Below, piece after piece: positions 32,686 through 41,948 of a stretch of 64,000 nucleotides of DNA (positions are counted from its first letter, which is position 1; every line of letters starts with the position of its first letter). The stretch comes from Lewinellaceae bacterium (lineage in GTDB: Bacteria; Bacteroidota; Bacteroidia; Chitinophagales; Saprospiraceae). The stretch spans positions 487,799 to 551,798 of the forward strand of contig JACJYE010000003.1 in NCBI GenBank assembly GCA_020636255.1. Direction: 5' to 3'. A program made the position numbers and the translations under genes. The notes under the pieces are model-generated. The model was not told the origin of the DNA. It saw nothing but the letters and a program-made list of their open reading frames with translations, and did not search any database.

Positions 32686-34338
32686 CTAACGCTTCCAGAA
32701 AGCCAGCCAGCTGCGTTTACCGGAGGGGCGTTTATAGGGTTTCACTCTGGAGCCGGACCTGGTGACGGTAACGGCCTGGCCAGGCTTGCTCTCGCAATGT
32801 GCCCTGTTGACGGCCGTCACCTGGTAGGTATAGGCCTTACCCTCCTCCAGCCGGGTATCGGTAAAACGGAATTTTTTTTCTTTACCCCCGAAGGAGGTGA
32901 TGTGAAGGATATTGCGGGGGTCGTCCAGGTCGCCGGGGCCGGCGCCCGTAAAACGGTATAAGACGTAATAATAGGGCGGCGTGGGGCCGCTTTCCTTGTT
33001 AGGCCTCCATATTATACGGGCATCGCCTTTTTTATTGCCCACTTTCAGCTTCTCTGCGGCGACAGCGGGGTTGAGCCCCAGTTCCTCCCGGCAAGGCAGC
33101 AGCGCGGGGTACCGGTAGTAGGCGCGCAGGGTATCCTTGAGGTTAAGCGGGTCGGCCAGTACAGAGCCCGATCGGAAAAAGGCGCCGCCGCTGATGCGGC
33201 GGTTGCGCCGGGCCAGGCGGATCTGGCGCGGCAGTTCGCCGGGGTCGTACCATTGCTCCTGGCTGTCGTTGCCCACCTTGTAGGCGGCAAAACCGATATA
33301 GAGCTGCCGGCCCGACGTATTAAGGCTCCACCAACGCTGCAGTATGGCATTGTCGGCAGGCGGAAAGCCGATATGCCAGTATAGCTGAGGCAACACGTAA
33401 TCGATCCAGCCCTGCCGCAGCCAGCTGAGCACGTCGGCATGTACGGCATCGTAGGAGGGCGCTCCGGCGCGGGTATCGGACCCCGCAGGGTCGTCCTGTT
33501 TGTTGCGCCAGACGCCAAAGGGGCTAATACCGAAATACACATGAGGTTTGGCCTCTTTGATGGCGAGGGAAACCATCCTGATCAGCTCGTCGACATTATT
33601 GCGGCGCCAGGCATTGATATCAGGAAAATTACGGCCGTACTGCAGAAAGGTGGAGCTGTCTGGAAAAGCCTCATTAGTGATGGGATAGGGGTAAAAATAA
33701 TCGTCGAAATGGATGGCGTCCACATCGTATCGCTGGACGAGCTCTGCTACCACATCCCGGACGTGTTCGCGCACCTGGGGCAGCCCGGGGTTGAGGTAGA
33801 ACCGCTGGCCATAGCGCACCAGCCAGTCGCGATGCCTGTTGAAGAGGTGTTGGGGGGAAAGCGCTGCCGTATCCAGGCCCATCGTTGCGCGGTAGGGGTT
33901 GAGCCAGGCGTGGAACTCCATACCTTCCTGGTGGGTTTCCTGGATGAGGAACTCCAGCACATCATACTCGGGATTGGGCGGCAGGCCCTGCCTGCCTGCC
34001 AGATACTCCGACCAGGGTGCGTATTCAGTGGGGTAAAAAGCATCGCCGGCGGGCCTGGCCTGGAAGATGACGGCGTTCAGGCCTAGGCTTTTATACTGCT
34101 TCAGGAGGTTTTTCCACTCCTCTTTCTGAGCAGTAGGCCAGGCCGATGGCCTGGCGGGATAATCCAGGCCTTTGACCGTAGCCACCCACACCCCCCTGAA
34201 TTCCTGTTTGGGAGAAGGCGGGTTATAATCTTTTTCATTCTGGGCGAAACTCCCCAAAGGCGATGTGGAAAGAATGGCTACTACCAGGGCTAATGGCAGG
34301 ATGCTGCGGCAGCGAAGCCTACGCGTGCTTTTTAACAT
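32686..34338 (-). CDS. Exported family-10-like glycosyl hydrolase (GHL10/DUF187) with FnIII-like C-terminus
   Basis: 550 residues. A signal peptide ends near SFAQ. The barrel has the GHL10 landmarks FRGVWVATVKGLDYP, GLNAVIFQARPAGDAFYPTE, FHAWLNPYRATM, VDAIHFDDYFYPYP, FGISPFGVWRNK and DYVLPQLYWHIGFP, with catalytic acids expected in HFDDYFYPY. Residues about 430-530 form a fibronectin-III-like module (ARIIWRPNKESGPTPPYYYV). Related E. coli YngK-type proteins act on peptidoglycan or other glycans, after cleavage of stem peptides in the case of DigH. Likely periplasmic cell-wall glycosidase. Confidence 0.9.
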   Translation of the reverse strand: MLKSTRRLRCRSILPLALVVAILSTSPLGSFAQNEKDYNPPSPKQEFRGVWVATVKGLDYPARPSAWPTAQKEEWKNLLKQYKSLGLNAVIFQARPAGDAFYPTEYAPWSEYLAGRQGLPPNPEYDVLEFLIQETHQEGMEFHAWLNPYRATMGLDTAALSPQHLFNRHRDWLVRYGQRFYLNPGLPQVREHVRDVVAELVQRYDVDAIHFDDYFYPYPITNEAFPDSSTFLQYGRNFPDINAWRRNNVDELIRMVSLAIKEAKPHVYFGISPFGVWRNKQDDPAGSDTRAGAPSYDAVHADVLSWLRQGWIDYVLPQLYWHIGFPPADNAILQRWWSLNTSGRQLYIGFAAYKVGNDSQEQWYDPGELPRQIRLARRNRRISGGAFFRSGSVLADPLNLKDTLRAYYRYPALLPCREELGLNPAVAAEKLKVGNKKGDARIIWRPNKESGPTPPYYYVLYRFTGAGPGDLDDPRNILHITSFGGKEKKFRFTDTRLEEGKAYTYQVTAVNRAHCESKPGQAVTVTRSGSRVKPYKRPSGKRSWLAFWKR

Positions 34339-34400
34339 GCTCTGAACGTTTTCCGTTCAAATATAGGCCATAAGCAGCTAACGTCAAAGCTACGGGCAGC

Positions 34401-35291
34401 CTATCGGCTCTGCAGGACAGCAATATCTCCCATCGCAATGGCAGCACGGCTGTCGCCTCCCGCCCGGATGGTTTTGCACTTCCATACCGGCACGTGGCTT
34501 TCATCTTCGTGGCTGTACTGGCAGAGCTGAGTGCCGCTGGTGCTGTTCACCACAAAAGATTCGTTGGCGAACTCGTGGTGGGTAGTATATTCGGCGTGGT
34601 AAACGCGCTGAAGGTGATATCCGTCCCAGTAGAAGAAAGCTTTCTCGATACCTGCCCAGCAGCCTACTGCCATAGTGCTGGCCTCTACAATGGTAAAGCC
34701 CTGCGGGCTGTGGATCACGCGCAGCAGCGGGCTGGTCTCGCAATCTTCAAAGACGCACAGGCCGGGCACCTGCTGCTGGAGCTGTATCTTCCCGTTCTGC
34801 AGGATGCGTATCTCGGCCTTGATGTCGCGCAGGCCTTTGCGTGCCTGGCTCGAGACGCCGAGCATGAGGAACTCGGCTTTGCCATCTTCGTCGAGGTCTT
34901 CGAAACGCCAGCCTTTGGCAATGCTGGCGCCCCAGATGTACCCGACAAAAGATTGGCCTACAGCATCTTTGCCATAGACGTGATACCAGATGTCGCCATA
35001 TCCATCCACCTCATCTTCCGGAAAGTAGTAACCGTCGGCATAGGCGATATTCTGAACGCTGAAGCCCGCCGGGAGGTAGGTAATGGCCGCCGAGGCCTGG
35101 CAAGGCCCCTGCCTGACCGCAGCTTTTTCGGTGAAAATGTACAGGGTGGAATTGTCAGAGTAAAGCTTGTCTACCTGTGATTGCTCTTGAAACCAATCGT
35201 AATCATCTTCGAATTGGGGGCTGACGAACCGGCCCTGGGCGTTAAGGCTTTGGACACTGATCAAAGCGGAGATCAAAAGGGTGTTTTTCAT
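34401..35291 (-). CDS. Exported SH3-like protein of unknown function
   Basis: 296 residues with signal peptide (MKNTLLISALISVQSLNAQG). Residues 45-130 look like a bacterial SH3 domain (LYIFTEKAAVRQGPCQASAA; GYGDIWYHVYG; GYIWGASIAKGW). After it comes a segment with a calcium-loop/VCBS flavour (FEDLDEDGKAEFLMLGVSS) and a beta-rich end with several Cys residues. SH3b domains often bind cell-wall peptides; its neighbour at 32686 is a likely wall glycosidase, so a joint envelope role is possible but unproven. The 419 bases upstream hold no gene, only the promoter of the divergent protease gene at 35711. Confidence 0.82.
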   Translation of the reverse strand: MKNTLLISALISVQSLNAQGRFVSPQFEDDYDWFQEQSQVDKLYSDNSTLYIFTEKAAVRQGPCQASAAITYLPAGFSVQNIAYADGYYFPEDEVDGYGDIWYHVYGKDAVGQSFVGYIWGASIAKGWRFEDLDEDGKAEFLMLGVSSQARKGLRDIKAEIRILQNGKIQLQQQVPGLCVFEDCETSPLLRVIHSPQGFTIVEASTMAVGCWAGIEKAFFYWDGYHLQRVYHAEYTTHHEFANESFVVNSTSGTQLCQYSHEDESHVPVWKCKTIRAGGDSRAAIAMGDIAVLQSR

Positions 35292-35600
35292 GGGAGTAGA
35301 TTTTGGGACTTATGGTGTTAAACTATTTTCCTTTTCCGGATATTGCCCTTGGCAAAGTAATATTGCGCCGGAAGAGCCTGTTACGGCCTTTGTGAAGGTA
35401 GCTTTCCTCTGAAAGAAAATATTACACGTATAAGTTCCCATAAAGTGAAAAAAATTCTCCTGCCAGGGTACCGGAGCGCTTCCCCTACTCCATTTTTACG
35501 GTAGTTGAGCTCCCTCACAGCAACCTCGCCTCTATTTTGACGCCGCTGCCGAAAAAAGTAACGGCCAAAAAAAAGGGCAGTGCTGCAACCTTACTTTCCT

Positions 35601-35608
35601 TACCTTTG
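35601..35608 (+). promoter_or_regulatory. Probable -7 element (TACCTTTG) of the S41 protease gene
   Basis: TACCTTTG matches the Bacteroidota TAnnTTTG consensus, about 100 bases before the ATG at 35711. The gap 35292-35710 shows no ORF or repeat of note. Confidence 0.5.
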
Positions 35609-35710
35609 TATTACCCTTAATGCCCGTACTTGGGCAGATCCTGCTGGCCAGAGCGAAACCACGCACGCTCATTGCCTGTTTTTTTTTTGTGTGACCGCAC
35701 CTATCGTAGT

Positions 35711-37372
35711 ATGTATCAGGACCAACAACACACTCCAAAACAACTTCGCATCTGGCTGCCGCTGCTCTTTGCCCTCATCCTCGTCATGGGTATGTTCATC
35801 GGCATGCACCTTCAGTCCAACGCCCCCACAATGGTTTCCGAATCGGAAGGCGCCATGATCCATAGCCCCGGACAAGGCAAGATCGAAGAGATCCTTCGCT
35901 ATATCGAAGCCAAGTATGTCGACGAAGTCGACCGGGAAGCATTGATCCAGGAAGTCATCGATGATATGCTTTCCAAGCTCGACCCGCATTCTACCTATAT
36001 CACCGCCGACCAGCTGCGCGAGGTCAACGAACAACTCGAAGGTAATTTCGACGGCATCGGCGTGGAATTCCTGATCCTCGACGATACCATCGTCGTCGTC
36101 GCTCCGCTGGCCGGAGGGCCCTCCGAGGCCGCCGGCATCCAGGCTGGCGACAAGATCGTGCAGATCGGCGACTCCACCATAGCCGGCAAACAGATCGACA
36201 CCCGTGATGTGATCAACCTGCTGCGCGGCGACAAGGGTACTCAGGTAGAGATCGGCGTCATCAGAGGCAAGGATACCAAGGTGCACCGCTTTACCATCAC
36301 CCGCGACAAAATACCCATGCACAGCGTGGACGTGGCCTACATGCTGGACGATAAGTCTGGTTACATCAAGGTCAACCGCTTCAGTGCTACGACTTACGAA
36401 GAGTTTATGCAGGGCCTTGAGCAGCTCGTTGATAAACAAGGCATGAAGAACCTGGTGATCGACCTGCGCCACAATCCCGGCGGCTACCTGCAGCAGGCCA
36501 CCAATATGCTGAGCCAGCTCTTCCCTCAAAAGGACAAGCTGCTGGTCTATACGGAAGGGCGCTCGGTGAGCCGCAGCGATTATGAAAGTACCGGCAGGGC
36601 ATTCTACGATATCGAAAACATCGTCGTACTGATCGATGAAGGCTCCGCTTCTGCCAGCGAGATCCTCGCCGGCGCCATCCAGGACCAGGACCGCGGCATT
36701 ATCGTCGGGCGCCGCTCATTCGGCAAGGGCCTGGTCCAGGAACAATACAAGCTACGCGACGGCTCTGCATTGCGCCTGACGGTGGCCCGTTATTACACGC
36801 CCTCGGGCCGCTCCATCCAAAAACCATACGATGACGACATCGAGGCGTACGAGCACGAGATGTACGGCCGCTACGAATCCGGCGAGCTGGAATCCCGCGA
36901 CCAGATCTCGGTCGCCGACTCCACCTCCTATTATACCTCCGGAGGGCGGGTCGTGTATGGCGGCGGCGGCATCACGCCCGACATATTTGTCCCGATCGAC
37001 TCTATTCTTTTCGACGACGATTACCTGGAATTGCGCCAGTACATCCCGCAATTCGTTTTCCGCTATATGGGCCAGCAGGCCAAAAATTACGATGGCTATA
37101 CCCTGGAGCGCTTCAACCGCCAGTTTCAGGTGAGCGATGCGTTGTACAATGAATTCATCACCTATGCGCGCAGCCACGGCGCCGGCGCCGGTTTCCAGCA
37201 GGATCCGGATGTCAGAAATGAGCTCAAGCTCTTCATCAAGGCGCGTATGGCCAAACACCTTTTCGATGACCAGGGCTTCTATACGGTCTGGAACCAGGAC
37301 GACCCCATGATCCGGGAAGCGCTACGGACCCTGCAGCACACCAATCCGTTGCAGGCCATCAAAAGCAAGTAA
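35711..37372 (+). CDS. S41-family C-terminal processing protease
   Basis: 553 residues from ATG 35711; the frame continues 27 codons upstream without family support. An N-terminal membrane anchor (WLPLLFALILVMGMFIGM) is followed by a helical segment, a PDZ domain (IGVEFLILDDTIVVVAPLAG, PSEAAGIQAGDKIVQIG) and the S41 core. Catalytic Ser lies in DEGSASASEILAGAIQD and Lys in RRSFGKGLVQEQY; LRHNPGGYLQQA is the usual oxyanion strand. It trims periplasmic or envelope proteins at their C-termini, and in Bacteroidota it is widespread as a CTP paralogue. It is convergent with the S8 protease; a 108-bp fold-back lies between them. Confidence 0.95.
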   Translation: MYQDQQHTPKQLRIWLPLLFALILVMGMFIGMHLQSNAPTMVSESEGAMIHSPGQGKIEEILRYIEAKYVDEVDREALIQEVIDDMLSKLDPHSTYITADQLREVNEQLEGNFDGIGVEFLILDDTIVVVAPLAGGPSEAAGIQAGDKIVQIGDSTIAGKQIDTRDVINLLRGDKGTQVEIGVIRGKDTKVHRFTITRDKIPMHSVDVAYMLDDKSGYIKVNRFSATTYEEFMQGLEQLVDKQGMKNLVIDLRHNPGGYLQQATNMLSQLFPQKDKLLVYTEGRSVSRSDYESTGRAFYDIENIVVLIDEGSASASEILAGAIQDQDRGIIVGRRSFGKGLVQEQYKLRDGSALRLTVARYYTPSGRSIQKPYDDDIEAYEHEMYGRYESGELESRDQISVADSTSYYTSGGRVVYGGGGITPDIFVPIDSILFDDDYLELRQYIPQFVFRYMGQQAKNYDGYTLERFNRQFQVSDALYNEFITYARSHGAGAGFQQDPDVRNELKLFIKARMAKHLFDDQGFYTVWNQDDPMIREALRTLQHTNPLQAIKSK

Positions 37373-37396
37373 GGCGGCGAGATCTCTAAGGAATCC

Positions 37397-37504
37397 TCAA
37401 AAAATAAGTTCGACGATTTTGCGATGTGGCGTAGGCTGAAAGCTTTAGAAGAGCTGGAAGACAAGCCACATCGCAAAATCCATACTGGAGAACTTATTTT
37501 TTGA
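37397..37504. repeat. 108-bp fold-back element between convergent protease genes
   Basis: The outer arms TCAAAAAATAAGTTC (37397-37411) and complement (37490-37504) are perfect over 15 bp. Inner arms GATTTTGCGATGTGGC (37415-37430) and complement (37465-37480) are perfect over 16 bp, with a 34-base loop. The A/T-rich outer arms give U-tracts on both strands, so it could end both transcripts. Its size and precise ends also fit a MITE. No second copy is present in the window. Confidence 0.85.
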
Positions 37505-37510
37505 ACACTG

Positions 37511-39151
37511 CTAATAGTGTACGACCAGGAAAGGCTCTACCAGCCGCTCATCCCCTTTCTGCAGTGTCAGCCAATATCCTCCGTGTGGCCATTGGCTAAC
37601 GTCGATGGAGAACACCTTCTGGCTGAAGCGCATAGGCCTGACGTCGGTGCGCAGCATGAGCTGTCCAAGGGCATTATAGACCCGGAGCTGATAATCTTCG
37701 AAATCAGGGGTTTCGTAGATGACCTTAAGATCCGACGTAGCGGGGTTGGGGTAAATGCTCAATATCTCCAGCGGGCCGGTGGTGCCGCCGCAAGCCTCAT
37801 TGACGAGCTCCATGGCGTTGAACACGTTGAGCCGGCCGCCTGTAACCGTATAGTTCTCCAGTTGCGACAGGTGGTCGACGCCCTCGATGAACACGCTGCG
37901 GATGAAAAGGGCCGTGGCTTCAGGGTTTAACAGAGCGTCGGTAGCAAGCTCTTCACAGGGCAGGCTGTAGAGCAAGGCGATGGCCCCCGTCAGGTGCGGG
38001 GCAGCAGCGGAGTTGCCGCCAAAAGAGCCATAGCGGTCATTGGGCTTCAGGCTATACGATTCCTGGCCCGGCGAGCCCATGTCGATGCTCACCTTGCCAT
38101 ATCCAGAAGAGAAGTATTTCTCATCGTCTATGGTCGTATTGGTCACCGTGAGGATAAAGTCGCTTTCACAGGTAGTAGGCATATCGCCTTCCACATCCAC
38201 ATTGCGGCTGCTATTCACCGTGCCTGCACCAGTCAGGATACCCACCTCGCCCATGAGATCGTACATGCTGCCCCAAAGGGGTTGATCGTCACAAAAAGTA
38301 GGCGTAGGCAGGCCAATGGAAGCATTGGTGGCCACCACGAAGGCGCCCTCCTGCCCCATGCTTTTATTGTAGCGGTCGCGCTGATCAATGACGTATTCAT
38401 AAGCGGAGACGATCTCATCGACATAACCCGTTGCGAACAACATGAGCTTGACATTCCAATTCAGGCCGCTGATACCGTTGCTGTTATCACCTCTGGCCCC
38501 GAGAATGCCAGCCACCGATGTACCGTGGTCATCCACGCTCATAACATTGCTGTCGTTTTTGAAATTCCAGCCGAAGGTGTCATCGGAATAACCGTTCTGG
38601 TCATTATCCAAACCGTCATTCGGGATCTCGCCGGGGTTTTGCCAGATATTGCCCTGCAGGTCGCTGTGTGCCAGGTCGAAACCACTGTCCAGAATAGCGA
38701 CGACGATGGTATCGCCGTTTGCCGTCAGCCCCCCTGTCGTGACGTCCCAGACCTGGGGTGCGCCGATGCGCCCGGGGCCCCATTGCAGCGGATAGTCGGG
38801 GTCGTTGGGCTCCCGTCGGGATTCCACAGCATAGTTGTATTGTACGGCCTGGACCTCAGGCTGCTGCTCCAGCCAGTGCAGCAGCTCTTCCTCCGGCCAG
38901 GCCGCGGGCTCGAAGCGAAAAAGGTGGATATTGAAGCGCCCGGCCACCAGGCGCTCGTAGTAAGCAGAACCGGCATGGCGGCTGTTGATGCGTTGCAGCA
39001 GGGCCTGCGGAGCCGCCGTGCCGGCGAGTTGCACGATCAGTTCATCATCGATGCGCCCGGTGTAAGGAGAAGCTGCTCTTTGTGCAAAAAGGCCGACTGA
39101 TTGAAATGTAAAGGCCAGAAAGAGGACGTAAAGTGTGACATTCTTATTCAT
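37511..39151 (-). CDS. Secreted S8 subtilisin-like protease with type IX secretion signal
   Basis: 546 residues: signal peptide (MNKNVTLYVLFLAFTFQSVG), an inhibitor-I9-like propeptide (about 35-105), the S8 catalytic domain with Asp in VVAILDSGFDLAHSDL, His in VDDHGTSVAGILGA and Ser in FGGNSAAAPHLTGAIALLYS. At the C-terminus is a Por-secretion type A sorting domain (ILSIYPNPATSDLKVIYE ... GYWLTLQKGDERLVEPFLV). It would be exported through the type IX system and act outside the cell on proteins for nutrition or maturation. The gene points toward the S41 protease and away from the CHAT operon, 272 bases from it. Confidence 0.95.
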   Translation of the reverse strand: MNKNVTLYVLFLAFTFQSVGLFAQRAASPYTGRIDDELIVQLAGTAAPQALLQRINSRHAGSAYYERLVAGRFNIHLFRFEPAAWPEEELLHWLEQQPEVQAVQYNYAVESRREPNDPDYPLQWGPGRIGAPQVWDVTTGGLTANGDTIVVAILDSGFDLAHSDLQGNIWQNPGEIPNDGLDNDQNGYSDDTFGWNFKNDSNVMSVDDHGTSVAGILGARGDNSNGISGLNWNVKLMLFATGYVDEIVSAYEYVIDQRDRYNKSMGQEGAFVVATNASIGLPTPTFCDDQPLWGSMYDLMGEVGILTGAGTVNSSRNVDVEGDMPTTCESDFILTVTNTTIDDEKYFSSGYGKVSIDMGSPGQESYSLKPNDRYGSFGGNSAAAPHLTGAIALLYSLPCEELATDALLNPEATALFIRSVFIEGVDHLSQLENYTVTGGRLNVFNAMELVNEACGGTTGPLEILSIYPNPATSDLKVIYETPDFEDYQLRVYNALGQLMLRTDVRPMRFSQKVFSIDVSQWPHGGYWLTLQKGDERLVEPFLVVHY

Positions 39152-39423
39152 ACTATGCTGTGGATTATGAGTTGCTATTGCAAAGTTAGGCCAATTTGCG
39201 ACAGTACGCCAGTTGAGCGTTGGCGGCAGGTTCTTTCAACTGAGAGCTCCTTACGACAAAACATTATCCTCTCCTTTTTATTGCCCGTTAAGAACCGGCA
39301 TGGCAGCCCGGAAAGCAGAGAACCCGAAATACGGCAACGCTCCTTTTGCTGGCAATAACAAATGTCTTATTTTGGTGCAGAATAAGCAGTGTTACATCAT
39401 ATTAAACTGAAGAACTGCAAAAA

Positions 39424-40893
39424 ATGCGGCCCCGTATCCTCATCGCGTATGCCAATGACCGTGGGAACAGCCTTAGGCTGTCGCAGGAGGCTGCGGAAAT
39501 CCAGGATGCCCTGAGTTTTGCCACCTGCGATGTCACCCTGGTGCCCGCGGCCAACCTCGAGCGCATCTTCAGAGCTTTCGACACCTATCAGGACAGCATT
39601 CAGGTGTTCCATTATGCCGGGCACGCCAACGAATATGCGTTGGAATTGCTCGACAAATTCGGCCAGCACCAGCGGGCCGACGGAGGGTCTTTTGCCGCTT
39701 ACCTGTCCAACCCGAACAAAGCCCTGAAGCTCGTGTTCCTCAACGCCTGTTCCACCTGGGCGCAAGCCGAGGAGTTGCGGAGCAAAGGCATCCCCTACGT
39801 GATCGCCACCAGCCAGGATATAGCCGACGGCCAGGCCGTCAACTTTGCGCGCTCGTTCTACGAGAGCCTGGCGCAGGGGTTCACCATCCCCAAATCACAT
39901 AGCGAAGCCATCAGCAAGATCGGGCTGCTGCCTGCCGGCGGTGGCGTGCCGCGCGGCATTGCCCTCGACGAAGCCGGCGATGGCGAGGCCGGCTCCTGGC
40001 GGATCTACGAAAGCCCGGGCATGGCCGATGGGTTGAAGTACTGGAAACTGGAGAAGCGCCTCAACCATCCTCAGGAGCGAATGCCTGAGAACTGGCACCT
40101 ATACTGCGACAGGGAACAGCAAAACGCCGTCTTTGAATCGCTTTTCGTCCAGCCCATTTTCTACACCCCAAGGATATGCCTGCTGCCCGGCGGCCTCGAC
40201 AGCCGGCACCAGTCGCTGATCAGCCGGTTCGAGAACTACGTCAACGCCAACAAGGAAATGGAACGCCAGTTCGGAGGGCTCAAACAGATCTCTCCCTGGC
40301 CTTTCGTCAGCCCTGTCAGCCGCCAGGAGTCTCTGCCGTTGCTCACCCTCAAGGCTTTCTTCGGCATGAGCGCCCTGCGGCCCGGCGCCAGCATGGACAA
40401 GGCGGAGGCCCTGGTCACCCAGCTTCGGCCCAACTCGGTATACCTGGCCTTCCAGGAGGTCGACTGCCGGCAATGGGATGAAAGCAATACCGAGGACCTG
40501 CGATGGTATATCGAGGAATTCTGGAAGGTGGCCATCCAGAACGCGGAACAGGAGAATAAAAAGCTCTTCGTCTTCCTCAACCTCATCCTGCCGGAAAAGG
40601 GCGGGCTTTTCGCACGCTTTCGCAAAGGCCCGGTGGAGAGAATGCTGGAAACGCTTGAACAGGAGGCCAAAGCCGGCAGCCTTCAGCACCTGACCTGCTT
40701 CCCCCTGCTGGGGCCGGTGGAACTCTATCAGGTGGAAAAATTCCTGAAGAACGACTCTTTTCTCAGGCGAAAACATAAAGACGCCCAGGCGCTGATCCGG
40801 AACTTCTTTGCCGGGCGCAAGGCCTGGGAGATGTATGAGGTCGAAAGCCTGTTACAACAAATCGCAAACGAAGTCAACACCCCTGGAATATGA
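39424..40893 (+). CDS. CHAT-domain protease with iSTAND-like C-terminal domain
   Basis: 489 residues. The first 170 form a caspase-like CHAT domain: His67 in VFHYAGHANE and Cys109 in LVFLNACSTWAQ, with GIPYVIATSQDIADGQAVNF after it. Both catalytic residues are intact. From about 222 the sequence (NWHLYCDREQQ; PRICLLPGGLDSRHQSLISR) resembles the inactive-STAND domain that accompanies effectors in NTP-dependent conflict systems. CHAT proteases cut partner proteins when a sensor fires, often causing cell death. The stop overlaps the start of the MoxR gene (ATGA), so the three genes form a tight operon. A weak promoter (TTTTG, TATTTTGG) precedes at 39333-39384. Confidence 0.85.
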   Translation: MRPRILIAYANDRGNSLRLSQEAAEIQDALSFATCDVTLVPAANLERIFRAFDTYQDSIQVFHYAGHANEYALELLDKFGQHQRADGGSFAAYLSNPNKALKLVFLNACSTWAQAEELRSKGIPYVIATSQDIADGQAVNFARSFYESLAQGFTIPKSHSEAISKIGLLPAGGGVPRGIALDEAGDGEAGSWRIYESPGMADGLKYWKLEKRLNHPQERMPENWHLYCDREQQNAVFESLFVQPIFYTPRICLLPGGLDSRHQSLISRFENYVNANKEMERQFGGLKQISPWPFVSPVSRQESLPLLTLKAFFGMSALRPGASMDKAEALVTQLRPNSVYLAFQEVDCRQWDESNTEDLRWYIEEFWKVAIQNAEQENKKLFVFLNLILPEKGGLFARFRKGPVERMLETLEQEAKAGSLQHLTCFPLLGPVELYQVEKFLKNDSFLRRKHKDAQALIRNFFAGRKAWEMYEVESLLQQIANEVNTPGI

Positions 40894-41948
40894 ACCAGAA
40901 ATACCGCATATACAAAGGCACAGGCGAACTGGCGGCCTTCCACGAAGTGGCCAGCATCAACGACCCCGAGGGGTACCTGCCCTCCGACGAGCTGGTCAAT
41001 GCCGTCAATGTAGCTATTACGCTGGGAAAGCCACTGCTGGTCACCGGCGAGCCGGGTACCGGCAAGACCCTGCTGGCACAAAGCATCGCCCAGAGCCTGC
41101 ACTCCAACGGCGATCCCCTACCCTACCTGGAATTCACCGCCAAAACCACCACGCAGTCGCGAGACCTGCTTTACCGCTACGATTCCATCGGCCATTTTCA
41201 CGATGCCAACATCGCCAAGGTGCTGGGCGAGCCGCTGCGCGTCAGCAAAAGCAAGAGCACGGACAAACTGACGGATGAAGAACGCCTGCGCAAGGAATAC
41301 GAACCCTACATCCACCTGGAGCCGCTCGGGAAGGCTATCCAGCTGGCCCGCGATGGCCAGCAGCGCTCCGTCGTGCTCATCGACGAGGTGGACAAAGCGC
41401 CGCGCGACTTTCCCAACGACATCCTGCGCGAGATCGAAAACATGAGCTTTAAGATCATGGAGACGGGCGAAGTGGTCACTGCCGACCCGTCCTACCGGCC
41501 CATTGTCGTCATCACCAGCAACTCGGAGCGCCTGCTGCCCGATGCTTTCCTGCGCCGCTGCGTCTTCTTCCATATCGAATTCCCCGACAAGGGGTTGTTG
41601 CGCCGCATTGCGATGAGCCGGCTGGAAAAATACCTGGAAGGAACGGAGGAAAAGGCGATGCGGTTTGACAGCGAGCAGCTCGACTGGCTGATCGCCCATT
41701 TCGAAGAGGTGCGCAGCTTGTGCCGGAAGAAACAGCCGGCCACCGCCGAATTCCTTTCGTGGCTACAGGTGCTCGACCAGTATGAGCTGATGCTCTCCGA
41801 TACGGGCGTACGCGCCAGCGGCCTGCCGCCCGAACAAAAGAACCTGCTGCTGCTGAGCTACGGCATCCTCGCCAAACACAAGGAGGACCTGGCCAGCTTA
41901 CGCGACAACCTCAACCTGTCTTCGCCTGATGAGCGAACCCCGGCCTGA
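40890..41948 (+). CDS. MoxR-type AAA+ ATPase
   Basis: 352 residues with Walker A GEPGTGKT (53-60), Walker B VVLIDEVDKA (161-170), sensor 1 in PIVVITSNSER and an arginine-finger region LPDAFLRRCVFFHIEF. An insertion at about 115-145 (KSKSTDKLTDEERLRKEYEP) is charged. MoxR ATPases remodel partner proteins carrying von Willebrand A domains; the gene for such a partner overlaps its 3' end by 20 bases, and the CHAT protease gene overlaps its 5' end by 4. In ternary MoxR-vWA-effector conflict systems this ATPase is the regulatory switch that releases effectors. Confidence 0.92.
   Translation: MNQKYRIYKGTGELAAFHEVASINDPEGYLPSDELVNAVNVAITLGKPLLVTGEPGTGKTLLAQSIAQSLHSNGDPLPYLEFTAKTTTQSRDLLYRYDSIGHFHDANIAKVLGEPLRVSKSKSTDKLTDEERLRKEYEPYIHLEPLGKAIQLARDGQQRSVVLIDEVDKAPRDFPNDILREIENMSFKIMETGEVVTADPSYRPIVVITSNSERLLPDAFLRRCVFFHIEFPDKGLLRRIAMSRLEKYLEGTEEKAMRFDSEQLDWLIAHFEEVRSLCRKKQPATAEFLSWLQVLDQYELMLSDTGVRASGLPPEQKNLLLLSYGILAKHKEDLASLRDNLNLSSPDERTPA

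Noticed and set aside
34494..35180. 228-codon plus-strand ORF opposite the SH3-like gene
   Set aside because: The minus-strand protein has a signal peptide and recognisable domains, while this frame has neither.
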